From a bacterium (GTDB lineage Bacteria; Spirochaetota; UBA4802; UBA5550), in assembly GCA_024224995.1 (NCBI GenBank), contig JAAENB010001280.1, positions 1 through 24,850 on the forward strand: a stretch of 24,850 bases of DNA, written 5' to 3'. Every line of letters begins with the position of its first letter. Position 1 is the stretch's first letter. This document shows positions 6,773-14,619 of this stretch, piece by piece. The notes under the pieces were generated by a model. It searched no databases. It was not told the origin of the DNA and saw nothing but the letters and a program-made list of their open reading frames with translations. A program made the translations under genes and the position numbers.

Positions 6773-9430
6773 ATGAAAACAAGCTTGCAGGTAAATGGAA
6801 AATCATATAAATTGTACAGCCTCGAAGAGGCAGGGAAGAAGGGGCTTTCGAATATCAACAAACTGCCAAAAAGTTTAAAAGTCCTTCTTGAAAATATACT
6901 CCGGAATATGAGTGAAGAGAACGTCACCTGGGATGACGCGCAAGCCATTAATGATTGGGTACAGGAAAAGCGGTCAGACCGGGAAATATCATTCTATCCA
7001 TCCCGGGTTTTACTGCAAGACTTTACCGGGGTTCCTGCTGTAGTGGATCTTGCGGCTCTGCGTGATGCCATGGTAACCCTGGGAGGAGACCCGGAATTAA
7101 TAAATCCAAAAATTCCCGTGGATCTTGTCATTGATCATTCAGTCAGTGTTGACAGCTATGGAGACCATGATTCAATTGAAAGAAATGTATCTCTTGAATA
7201 TAAAAGAAACCTGGAACGGTATACTTTTCTAAAATGGGGGCAGAACGCGTTTAAAAATTTTCGCGTTATTCCCCCGGGTACCGGGATTATTCACCAGGTA
7301 AATCTTGAATACCTGGCGCAAGTAGTATGGAACGATAATACTGAAGACGAAGCCCTTGTCTATCCCGATACCCTGGTGGGAACCGACAGTCATACAACAA
7401 TGATAAACGGGCTTTCCGTACTGGGCTGGGGGGTTGGCGGCATAGAAGCGGAAGCTGCCATGCTGGGGCAGCCAATAACAATGATTATTCCCGAAGTGGT
7501 TGGGGTTAAACTCTCAGGGCAATTAACCGAAGGGACAACGGCAACGGATTGTGTCTTAACTGTTGTTGATATGCTGCGGCAGCAAGGTGTTGTTGGTAAA
7601 TTTGTTGAATTTTACGGACCCGGGATAAAAAACCTTACCCTTGCCGACAGGGCTACTCTTGCCAATATGGCTCCCGAATACGGCGCAACATGCGGTTTTT
7701 TCCCTGTTGATGAATCAACAATCCGGTATCTTGCTTTTACCGGCCGTTCAACGGACCAGGTAAACCTGGTAGAACAGTACGCGAAAGAGCAGGGGCTCTG
7801 GTATTCCAGTGATGATCCGGACCCGGTTTTCTCCGATGTGGTGGAACTTGATCTTGGAACAGTAAAACCCTGTATAGCCGGTCCAAAAAGACCGCAGGAC
7901 AGGATCTATTTAGAGAACGCGTCAGTGGAATTTAATTCTGTTCTTAATACCGTATATAATTTGCCAGCGGCTCCATTGTTGGAAGTACCGGTACCGGGAA
8001 GTGATTTTGCCCTGGCACATGGCCATATCACAATTGCCGCAATAACCAGTTGTACCAATACCTCGAATCCTTCGGTTCTCATAGCCGCGGGGCTCCTCGC
8101 GCAAAAAGCCCGGGCAAAGGGACTCTCGGTAAAACCCTGGGTTAAAACATCCCTGGCTCCCGGTTCCCAGGTAGTAACGGATTACCTGGAAAAATCGGGC
8201 CTCCGGAAGGATCTGGATGCCCTTGGATTTAATACGGTGGGCTATGGCTGTACAACCTGTATTGGTAATTCCGGCCCCCTGGCAAAACCTGTTTCCGAAG
8301 CGATTAAACAGGGGGATCTTGTTACCTGCTCTCTCCTTTCGGGGAACAGGAATTTTGAAGGCAGGATCAATCCCGATGTAAAAGCCAATTTTCTCGCCTC
8401 ACCCCCCCTGGTTGTGGCCTACGCCCTGGCCGGTTCAATGCTGAAAGATATAACAACAGAAGCCCTTGGAAAGGACAGCCAGGGGAATGATGTTTTTCTA
8501 AAGGATATCTGGCCTTCTCAAAAGGAAATAGACTGTTTAATAGAAGAAAGTGTAACACCGGAGATGTTTAAGAGCCGCTATAATAATGTTTTTGAGGGCG
8601 ACAGGCATTGGCAGGAAGTGGTAACTTCCAAAAGTACCCGGTATACCTGGGATAGAAACAGCACCTATATTAATAATCCTCCATTTTTTGAAACGATTAA
8701 AACCCGGGGTGCTTTTCAAGTTGAAAACGCGAAGATCCTGGCGCTCCTGGGAGACTCCATAACAACCGATCATATTTCTCCTGCCGGAGCTATAGCTGCC
8801 GACAGTCCTGCCGGGCGTTACCTCTCGGGGAAAGGAATAGAAAAGGAAAACTATAATTCCTATGGTTCCCGCAGAGGCAATCACGAAGTAATGATGCGTG
8901 GAACCCTTGCCAATATCAGGATCAGGAACGAGATAACTCCCGGTGTTGAAGGGGGATTTACGAAATATATACCAAAAGATGAAGTTCTTTCTATTTTTGA
9001 GGCTGCTGAAAAATACCGGGAAGGGGAGAGTCCCCTGGCCGTTATTGCCGGAAAAGAGTACGGCACCGGTTCCTCGCGGGACTGGGCAGCCAAAGGGACG
9101 CTTCTTCTGGGAGTAAAGGCCGTCATTTGTGAGAGTTTCGAAAGGATTCACCGGTCCAATCTCATTGGCATGGGGGTGCTGCCGTTACAGTTTCCCCGGG
9201 GAGTTACCAGGAAAACACTGGATCTCGATGGCAGTGAAACAATTGGGCTCAGCAGTACCGGAACCTTTTCTCCAAAATGCGAGATCCGGGCCCACATAAG
9301 CAAAAAAGATGGTTCAACAATATCTATCAACCTTATTTCCAGGATAGATACAGCTGATGAATTTACGTACTTCAGCAGCGGGGGAATCCTCCCCTATGTT
9401 CTTAAAAAAATAAAGACAGAGGCACGATGA
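6773..9430 (+). CDS. acnA: Aconitate hydratase, AcnA/IRP1 type
   Basis: This enzyme isomerises citrate and isocitrate through cis-aconitate and needs a [4Fe-4S] cluster. At 885 aa it has the usual AcnA length. Cluster ligands are visible as Cys427 (TSCTNTSNPS), Cys493 and Cys496 (GYGCTTCIGNSG); the 66-residue gap between the first two equals that in human IRP1. The N-terminal part shows LLQDFTGVPAVVDLAA and GTDSHTTMINGL. The swivelling C-terminal domain has GDSITTDHISPAG and the active-site loop GTGSSRDWAAKG. Its stop codon overlaps the start of the following acetyltransferase gene by 4 bp (ATGA), linking their translation. Confidence 0.97.
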   Translation: MKTSLQVNGKSYKLYSLEEAGKKGLSNINKLPKSLKVLLENILRNMSEENVTWDDAQAINDWVQEKRSDREISFYPSRVLLQDFTGVPAVVDLAALRDAMVTLGGDPELINPKIPVDLVIDHSVSVDSYGDHDSIERNVSLEYKRNLERYTFLKWGQNAFKNFRVIPPGTGIIHQVNLEYLAQVVWNDNTEDEALVYPDTLVGTDSHTTMINGLSVLGWGVGGIEAEAAMLGQPITMIIPEVVGVKLSGQLTEGTTATDCVLTVVDMLRQQGVVGKFVEFYGPGIKNLTLADRATLANMAPEYGATCGFFPVDESTIRYLAFTGRSTDQVNLVEQYAKEQGLWYSSDDPDPVFSDVVELDLGTVKPCIAGPKRPQDRIYLENASVEFNSVLNTVYNLPAAPLLEVPVPGSDFALAHGHITIAAITSCTNTSNPSVLIAAGLLAQKARAKGLSVKPWVKTSLAPGSQVVTDYLEKSGLRKDLDALGFNTVGYGCTTCIGNSGPLAKPVSEAIKQGDLVTCSLLSGNRNFEGRINPDVKANFLASPPLVVAYALAGSMLKDITTEALGKDSQGNDVFLKDIWPSQKEIDCLIEESVTPEMFKSRYNNVFEGDRHWQEVVTSKSTRYTWDRNSTYINNPPFFETIKTRGAFQVENAKILALLGDSITTDHISPAGAIAADSPAGRYLSGKGIEKENYNSYGSRRGNHEVMMRGTLANIRIRNEITPGVEGGFTKYIPKDEVLSIFEAAEKYREGESPLAVIAGKEYGTGSSRDWAAKGTLLLGVKAVICESFERIHRSNLIGMGVLPLQFPRGVTRKTLDLDGSETIGLSSTGTFSPKCEIRAHISKKDGSTISINLISRIDTADEFTYFSSGGILPYVLKKIKTEAR

Positions 9431-10326
9431 ACCAGAAAGCAATAAAATCATTGCCATTTCCTTTTATAGACAGGATGCATAGAGCTGTTATACTTCGCTC
9501 TGTGAATAATGAATTCGACCGTCATTTGATCCTGAAAATGTACGGGGATTTTTATCCAAAAAAATCGTTCCAGGGATTGCCGCCCGATGATCCTGATCAA
9601 ATGGAAAATTGGGTCGATAATTTCCTGGATAAAGCGTTTAATATTATTGGTCTCACCATTGATGAGCAGGTTATTTGCCACGGTTCGATTTTTCGTATTG
9701 ATAATAAACGGTCCGAGTTTGTGATCGCGGTAATGCCCAAATTCCAAAACGCCGGAATTGGAACCCAGCTTACCCGTATGATAAAAAAAATATCATATGA
9801 ACTTGGGTTTAAAAGCATCTGGCTTAGTGTTGAACCATTTAACAGGCAGGCAAAACACATATATACAAAACTTGGGTTCCAGGTAGTCTCGCAGCATGCC
9901 TGTGACGACACGGAAATGATTATTGATCTTGAATCCGATCCGGCAACCAAAACCGAAGTACGTGAAATTATGACAAAGAATGTTTCCTCGTTAACCGGGG
10001 ATCATTCAATTTCCGACGCCGTTACACTTTTTCTGAAAAATGATATTTGCGGAATCCCAATAATTGAAGCCAATAATTCCATAGCGGGATTTTTAACTGA
10101 AACGGACCTTCTTGAGAATATGAATGAAAAAAGAAAAATAAGCGAGATAATGACCAGGAATGTTTTTTATGTTGAGGACCGGACAAGAGTTGTGGAAATC
10201 ATAAAAATAATCAGTGAAACAAAGCTAAAACAGATTCCCATTGTTTGTGGAAAAACCCGTACCTTAGTTGGAATTGTCACCAGGAAAGATATCATTCGGC
10301 ATATTCATAATTCTCATATGAATTAA
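9427..10326 (+). CDS. GNAT acetyltransferase fused to a CBS pair (AcuA-AcuB-like)
   Basis: A 299-aa two-module protein. Residues about 20-172 form a GNAT N-acetyltransferase: motif A reads FVIAVMPKFQNAGIGTQL, containing the acetyl-CoA pyrophosphate loop QNAGIG, and motif B is near RQAKHIYTKLGF. Residues about 178-299 are two CBS motifs (EIMTKNVSSL...CGIPII and EIMTRNVFYV...KQIPIV). In Bacillus subtilis AcuA (GNAT) acetylates and switches off acetyl-CoA synthetase, AcuB is a CBS protein, and AcuC removes the acetyl group. Here the first two activities appear as one polypeptide and the third is the next gene. The start overlaps acnA by 4 bp. Inference: an acyltransferase sensing adenylate-type ligands that modifies lysines of central enzymes. 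The substrate protein is unknown, and it could instead act on a small molecule. Confidence 0.85.
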   Translation: MNQKAIKSLPFPFIDRMHRAVILRSVNNEFDRHLILKMYGDFYPKKSFQGLPPDDPDQMENWVDNFLDKAFNIIGLTIDEQVICHGSIFRIDNKRSEFVIAVMPKFQNAGIGTQLTRMIKKISYELGFKSIWLSVEPFNRQAKHIYTKLGFQVVSQHACDDTEMIIDLESDPATKTEVREIMTKNVSSLTGDHSISDAVTLFLKNDICGIPIIEANNSIAGFLTETDLLENMNEKRKISEIMTRNVFYVEDRTRVVEIIKIISETKLKQIPIVCGKTRTLVGIVTRKDIIRHIHNSHMN

Positions 10327-10360
10327 GATGAATTAAGATTTGAATCAAGGAAACCCTTAA

Positions 10361-11488
10361 ATGGAAAATGTATTAATATATTCAGATAAACTTGCCGGTT
10401 ATGAATATCCGGCAGATCATCCCTTTAAACCCGAACGGGCCAGGCACTTTTTGGAGTTATTAAACCGGTACACTCTTATGTATGAAAATAACCAGAAAAT
10501 TATTGACCCTGATATAGCGAGTAAAGACCTGCTTGGTAATTTTCATCACCATGAGTATATTGAACTGCTGGAGACCTGTGACAAAGGGGAATATTCAATT
10601 GAAATGCTTCAGGCCGGACTTGGCACAAATGACAATCCAATTGAGAAAGGGATATATGAATTTTCGGCTCATGCGACCGGGGGAACACACAAGGGGGCGA
10701 TGATGTTATTAAATAATGAAGCACGGTTTGTGTTTAATCCCGTTGGCGGTTTTCATCACGCGGGACCCAATCATTCCGAGGGGTTTTGTTATATTAATGA
10801 TATTGCCGTGGTGATAAATGACCTGGTTGCAAAAGGACTCAGGGTTGCCTATATTGATGTTGATGTTCACCACGGAAATGGCGTTCAGGACGCTTTTTAT
10901 TTATCCCACAGGGTTCTAACCATATCATTTCATGAATCGGGTAAATCCCTGTATCCCTGGTCCGGGTTTGAGAACAGTATTGGGGTACAGGAAGGGGCAG
11001 GGTACAATATCAATGTTCCGCTTTTAAAGGGAACCGATGATGAAGTCTATCTCAAGGCCTTTGAAGAACTGGTGCCGCCCCTGGTGAATAGTTTTAAACC
11101 GGATATTGTATTCGCGGAAATAGGGGCCGATGTACATAAAGATGATCCCCTGGCTCATCTCGATTTGACCAGTAACGGTTATGAAAAGATAATAAAGATC
11201 ATTAATGAAATATCACCAAAGATTCTTGCTACGGGCGGAGGCGGGTATAATTGTTATGAAACAGCTTCTCTCTGGACCCTGGCATGGGCAGCCTTTTGCG
11301 GTCTTGAACCCCATGACGGTTTTGCCGGGTCCGTGGGCGGAATGATGTTTGGCCCTGAAGCACAGGCCGGTAATCTTCGTGATGAACCATTCAGTGCTTC
11401 AAGTGAAGTAAAAGAAAATTGTTTGGCACATACAACAAAAATAATCGAGTATATAAAAAAGAATGTTTTTCCTGTACATGGCTTATAG
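10361..11488 (+). CDS. acuC: Class I-type histone deacetylase family protein, AcuC-like lysine deacetylase
   Basis: A zinc-dependent deacetylase of the arginase/HDAC fold, 375 aa, family length. The catalytic set is intact: His132-His133 (GGFHHAGPNHSEGF), zinc ligands Asp168 and His170 (YIDVDVHHGNG), third ligand Asp262 (GADVHKDDP), and Tyr296 in GGGGYN, the transition-state tyrosine. In bacteria the family includes AcuC and acetylpolyamine hydrolases. The adjacency to a GNAT-CBS gene favours AcuC, that is, reactivation of acetylated enzymes. The gap to the upstream gene is 34 nt, and CAAGGAA precedes the ATG. No signal peptide is seen, so it is cytoplasmic. Predicted to reverse the action of its upstream neighbour. 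Confidence 0.88.
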   Translation: MENVLIYSDKLAGYEYPADHPFKPERARHFLELLNRYTLMYENNQKIIDPDIASKDLLGNFHHHEYIELLETCDKGEYSIEMLQAGLGTNDNPIEKGIYEFSAHATGGTHKGAMMLLNNEARFVFNPVGGFHHAGPNHSEGFCYINDIAVVINDLVAKGLRVAYIDVDVHHGNGVQDAFYLSHRVLTISFHESGKSLYPWSGFENSIGVQEGAGYNINVPLLKGTDDEVYLKAFEELVPPLVNSFKPDIVFAEIGADVHKDDPLAHLDLTSNGYEKIIKIINEISPKILATGGGGYNCYETASLWTLAWAAFCGLEPHDGFAGSVGGMMFGPEAQAGNLRDEPFSASSEVKENCLAHTTKIIEYIKKNVFPVHGL

Positions 11489-11528
11489 GGAATATTTGAA
11501 AAAAAATAATAATAAAAACAACTATTAT

Positions 11529-11533
11529 GGAGG
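11529..11533 (+). promoter_or_regulatory. Ribosome binding site deciding the dehydrogenase start
   Basis: GGAGG ends 5 nt before the ATG at 11539. An earlier in-frame ATG at 11527 overlaps this SD and has no good SD of its own, so 11539 is the preferred start. Confidence 0.7.
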
Positions 11534-11538
11534 ATGTT

Positions 11539-12645
11539 ATGAGTGAGAATATTGTCTGGATCGATTTCGATACTATGGAAAAGTTTATGGTTGATGTGTT
11601 TACGGGGCTTGGCGTTTCAGAGGAAGATGCCGCTGTTTGCGCCGATGTATTAATAACTGCCGACAAAAGAGGCATCGATTCCCACGGTATAAACCGGTTA
11701 AAACCGATATATTACGACCGAATTAAAGCTCAAATTCAATTTCCAAAAGCCGAGCTGAAGATCGTAAAAGAAAGACCGGCTTCAGCGGTAATAGACGGCG
11801 GTCATGGGATGGGAATGGTAGTCGCGAAAAAATCAATGGAACTGGCAATAGAGAAGGCCCGGAAATACGGCATTGGTATGGTAGCAGTGCGCAATTCCAC
11901 CCATTACGGTATTTGCGGATATTACGCGTTAATGGCCGCGAAAGCCGGGATGGTAGGGCTTACGGGAACCAATGCGCGGCCTTCTATTGCGCCAACATTC
12001 GGCATTGAAAATATGCTGGGAACCAATCCCTTTGTTGTGGGATTCCCCACAAATGATGACTTTCCTTTTTGCATCGACTGCGCCACTTCCGTGTCACAGC
12101 GTGGAAAGATCGAAGTTTACGCGCGCGGAGGAAAAACAATGCCTCCGGGCTGGGTGATCAACCAGGATGGAGAAACAAAGACCAACGCGGAAGAGGTTCT
12201 GCAAGAACTGATAAACGGTACTGCCGCCTTAACTCCTCTTGGCGGTGTTGGAGAGGATGGCGGCGGTTATAAGGGCTATGGCTATGCCACAGTGGTTGAA
12301 GTTCTTTCTGCCGCACTTCAGGCAGGCAGCTATTTGAAGATGCTCTCGGGTTTTGAAAACGGCAAAAAGGTTCCGTATAAACTGGGTCACTTTTTTATTG
12401 CTGTTGATATTGAAAGCTTTACGGAACTGGATTCTTTCAAAAAGATCGCCACCGATATACTGGACCAGCTCAGGGCCTCTAAAAAGATGCCGGGGCAGGA
12501 CAGGATATTCACTGCCGGTGAAAAGGAATATGACGCGTGGCTTTATAGAAAAGATAAAGGGGTTCCCATTAACAAAAGCCTGCAAAATGATATTGTTGCC
12601 ATGAGAGATGAGCTGAATATTTCAGGGTATTATTTTCCCTTTTAA
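11539..12645 (+). CDS. Malate/L-lactate dehydrogenase family (Ldh2/YlbC type) NAD(P)-dependent oxidoreductase
   Basis: Member of the Ldh2/MDH2 family, unrelated in fold to classical Rossmann malate dehydrogenase, reducing a 2-oxoacid to a 2-hydroxyacid with NAD(P)H. About 368 aa from the chosen ATG. Visible family motifs are RGIDSHGINRL with the proton-relay His, GGHGMGMVVAKKSM, RNSTHYGICGYY, and LGTNPFVVGFP followed by CIDCATS. Family members use malate, L-lactate, ureidoglycolate, sulfolactate and others; its place at the end of a TCA operon favours malate/oxaloacetate, which would supply both citrate synthases. It is the last gene before the terminator at 12685. Alternative start at 11527 would add four residues. 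Confidence 0.88.
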   Translation: MSENIVWIDFDTMEKFMVDVFTGLGVSEEDAAVCADVLITADKRGIDSHGINRLKPIYYDRIKAQIQFPKAELKIVKERPASAVIDGGHGMGMVVAKKSMELAIEKARKYGIGMVAVRNSTHYGICGYYALMAAKAGMVGLTGTNARPSIAPTFGIENMLGTNPFVVGFPTNDDFPFCIDCATSVSQRGKIEVYARGGKTMPPGWVINQDGETKTNAEEVLQELINGTAALTPLGGVGEDGGGYKGYGYATVVEVLSAALQAGSYLKMLSGFENGKKVPYKLGHFFIAVDIESFTELDSFKKIATDILDQLRASKKMPGQDRIFTAGEKEYDAWLYRKDKGVPINKSLQNDIVAMRDELNISGYYFPF

Positions 12646-12684
12646 AAAATAATAGAGTCTCATCCTTTTAGAGTATTACCTCCG

Positions 12685-12722
12685 GGAAGGTCTCCTTTTT
12701 ATAGCGAAAAAGGGGGCCTTCC
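12685..12722 (+). terminator. Terminator hairpin closing the TCA operon
   Basis: GGAAGGTCTCCTTTTT at 12685-12700 pairs with 12707-12722 over 16 positions including two G-U pairs, around the loop ATAGCG. It lies 40 nt after the dehydrogenase stop and 18 nt before the stop of the convergent AAA-ATPase-like gene. It has a weak or absent downstream T-run. It may serve both strands. Confidence 0.65.
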
Positions 12723-12740
12723 TTATGGACGTGCACTGTA

Positions 12741-14504
12741 TTACAGATCCACACACTCCAGCCGCTCCAGCTTCGAGGCAGACATCACAACAATGATCTT
12801 CTTTACAACAGAATTGGTAATCCCGTCAATCTTCTTATCCTTCGCATACTGCGCCAGCTTCTCCCGGGCCTTCGTAAACGCCTTTTCCACAGCAGAAGGA
12901 TCCTGTTTTAAATCATGGGCCTTAATATACTTCAGTTCAATTATATAGCTGAATTTGGTCATATCTGTGACAAAAATATTTTTCTCTAGCCAGATATCGG
13001 CAAAACCCTTATTCATCTCCGGTTCGGAATGGACCCGGTAGAGCGGCGAAAGATTCAGGTACGCAAGGAGAAAAAGCTTCAGTCCTTCTTCATGAAAGGT
13101 AAAGTCCCGAATGGAACTGGCGTCATAAAATTTGCCGATAATATACTGAAAAAGATCTTCCCATTTTCCCTCAAAGGCCATTGCGTTAAAAAGGTTTGTA
13201 AGGGAATAGGTGTCGATATCCAGGTCGTAGACATCGGCAACCGCAGACCGGAGATAGCCCCAGAACAGGGTCTCAATAACCTTGTTGGGAATCCGGAAAA
13301 TAAACATCCTGTCGTACAGGTGTTTTTCTATGGTAATAAGCCCAAGATAATAAAGCAGGCTGATAAATTTTTCCCGGTCAATAACCTCTCCGATAGAAAA
13401 ACTTCTGGTCAGTTCCGCAGAAATAGACTGCTTGTCGAGTATTTCTTTTAAGATACTGAAATTTCCGTTTAGTTTATTGTCAATAATAAGAAGATGCCGG
13501 AGCCTGCCGTAATCGGTTCGTACGTTGTCGTCAATAAGATCCAACGGTATCTTTTTTTCCTGGATATATTTATTAATATAGAACAGCACCATATCGGTAT
13601 TATAAATTTTTTCATTAATATTTTCCGAAAATGAATAATTATTATAATACTCTTCCATTATGGTCAGTGATGTTTCCCTGTCTTCCTGCTTTATTATATT
13701 ATTTTTCATATAGTAGTCAACAAGCGTTTGGATCTCTTCTTTTGTAAAGCCCATGAGGGAGTGAAACAGTTTCCCGGTTGATATATTATCACCCATATTA
13801 AACCCGCTTGTAACATCAGCAAGAAGAAGAGGGGAAACCCCGGTAACAAAAAGGCGGTCAATAGCCCTGGATTTGGTCCCGCCTTTGATTATGGTGAAAA
13901 AATTTCGCAGGAAACCGCCGCTATGGGTAATCTTTTCATAGGTGTCTTTGCCGTGCTCAATAAGGATATTGTTTGCAAAATTGTCGTATTCGTCAATGAG
14001 CATGTAATACGTGACCTTCCGGGAAGCCAGGTTCTCCATAAAGTTCTTAAGCCTGTCACTGGCGTTTTTGGCTCTACTCACATCAGCATGGATTTTTTCA
14101 ATATTTTTAAGCAGATCCTGGTATGAATCAAGAAAAATATCAATTTTTATTCGTATGTGTTCAATGAATGAATACTCTATTTCCTCAATGGTGCCGTTTG
14201 ATTTAACCTGGGAAAAGTCGAAATCTATAACCGGGCAGCTGTTTTTTAAAGGAGTTGGGTTCTTTCCAATGTAGGTGTCTTTAAATAAGGTATCAAAGTT
14301 TTCTTTTTGCTTGATATCATAATAATGCTGCAGCATTGAAATAAAGAGAGATTTGCCGAACCTTCGGGGGCGGAGAAAAAAGAGATACCTGCTGCCCAGG
14401 TTCTCCAGTTGTTCAATATAGGCAGTCTTATCAATAAAATAGTAGTTTTCTGATCGTAACAGTTCAAAATTGCTGATCCCATAGGGGATTCTTTTGTAAT
14501 TCAT
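12741..14504 (-). CDS. AAA-ATPase-like/PD-(D/E)XK nuclease family protein (intact copy)
   Basis: A 587-aa protein of the family that joins an AAA-ATPase-like domain (PF09820) to a C-terminal PD-(D/E)XK nuclease domain (DUF1703/PDDEXK_9). The N-terminus IPYGISNFE and the family's Walker A variant FLRPRRFGKSLF (Lys51) are present. Walker B is YMLIDEYDNF with Asp171-Glu172. The C-terminal nuclease signature is GFADIWLE (Asp503) and IIELKYIKA (Glu523, Lys525). The biological role of the family is not established; it commonly occurs in many copies per genome. GAGGT lies upstream of the ATG. A second copy in the same orientation lies at 20298-22061. Mobile-cassette behaviour or a defence role is inference only. 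Confidence 0.9.
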   Translation of the reverse strand: MNYKRIPYGISNFELLRSENYYFIDKTAYIEQLENLGSRYLFFLRPRRFGKSLFISMLQHYYDIKQKENFDTLFKDTYIGKNPTPLKNSCPVIDFDFSQVKSNGTIEEIEYSFIEHIRIKIDIFLDSYQDLLKNIEKIHADVSRAKNASDRLKNFMENLASRKVTYYMLIDEYDNFANNILIEHGKDTYEKITHSGGFLRNFFTIIKGGTKSRAIDRLFVTGVSPLLLADVTSGFNMGDNISTGKLFHSLMGFTKEEIQTLVDYYMKNNIIKQEDRETSLTIMEEYYNNYSFSENINEKIYNTDMVLFYINKYIQEKKIPLDLIDDNVRTDYGRLRHLLIIDNKLNGNFSILKEILDKQSISAELTRSFSIGEVIDREKFISLLYYLGLITIEKHLYDRMFIFRIPNKVIETLFWGYLRSAVADVYDLDIDTYSLTNLFNAMAFEGKWEDLFQYIIGKFYDASSIRDFTFHEEGLKLFLLAYLNLSPLYRVHSEPEMNKGFADIWLEKNIFVTDMTKFSYIIELKYIKAHDLKQDPSAVEKAFTKAREKLAQYAKDKKIDGITNSVVKKIIVVMSASKLERLECVDL

Positions 14505-14583
14505 ACCAACCTCTAATGTAGAGAGTGAACGATTGGCACATAAAAATCAATCAAAAAAAATTACTGCCGGGAAAATAGATTTG
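12758..14583 (-). repeat. Duplicated cassette, copy 1
   Basis: The segment matches 20315-22147. Similarity covers the coding region, ending within the last few codons (…LERL.C), and extends about 80 bp upstream of the start codon (the AACGATT…AAAAATCAATCAAAAAA…GCCGG…ATAGATTTG flank). I see no terminal inverted repeats or target duplication. Boundaries are by eye. Confidence 0.8.
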
Positions 14584-14610
14584 AAAGCGGCGCTGCGAAC
14601 GCCGCTTTCA
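14582..14610 (-). terminator. Rho-independent-type terminator of the acyl-CoA dehydrogenase operon
   Basis: An 11-bp perfect stem (14582-14592 with 14600-14610, TGAAAGCGGCG/CGCCGCTTTCA) with a 7-nt loop lies 10 nt after the stop of the leftward acyl-CoA dehydrogenase gene. Read on the minus strand it is followed by AATCTATTTT, a modest U-rich tract. Confidence 0.7.
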
Positions 14611-14619
14611 CCTGTTGAT

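Noticed and set aside
10318..10337. Tandem 10-bp repeat ATGAATTAAG spanning the stop of the GNAT-CBS gene
   Set aside because: A short local duplication after which the reading frame has already ended; no function is indicated.
12229..12585. Minus-strand and other-frame open frames within the dehydrogenase and similar long ORFs opposite acnA and the cassettes
   Set aside because: Each overlaps a well-supported gene over its full length and lacks domain features or an SD.
13029..13451. Plus-strand open frame antisense to the intact AAA-ATPase-like gene, with a look-alike at 20427-21008
   Set aside because: The apparent conservation between the two is explained by the near-identical opposite strand of the duplicated cassettes.
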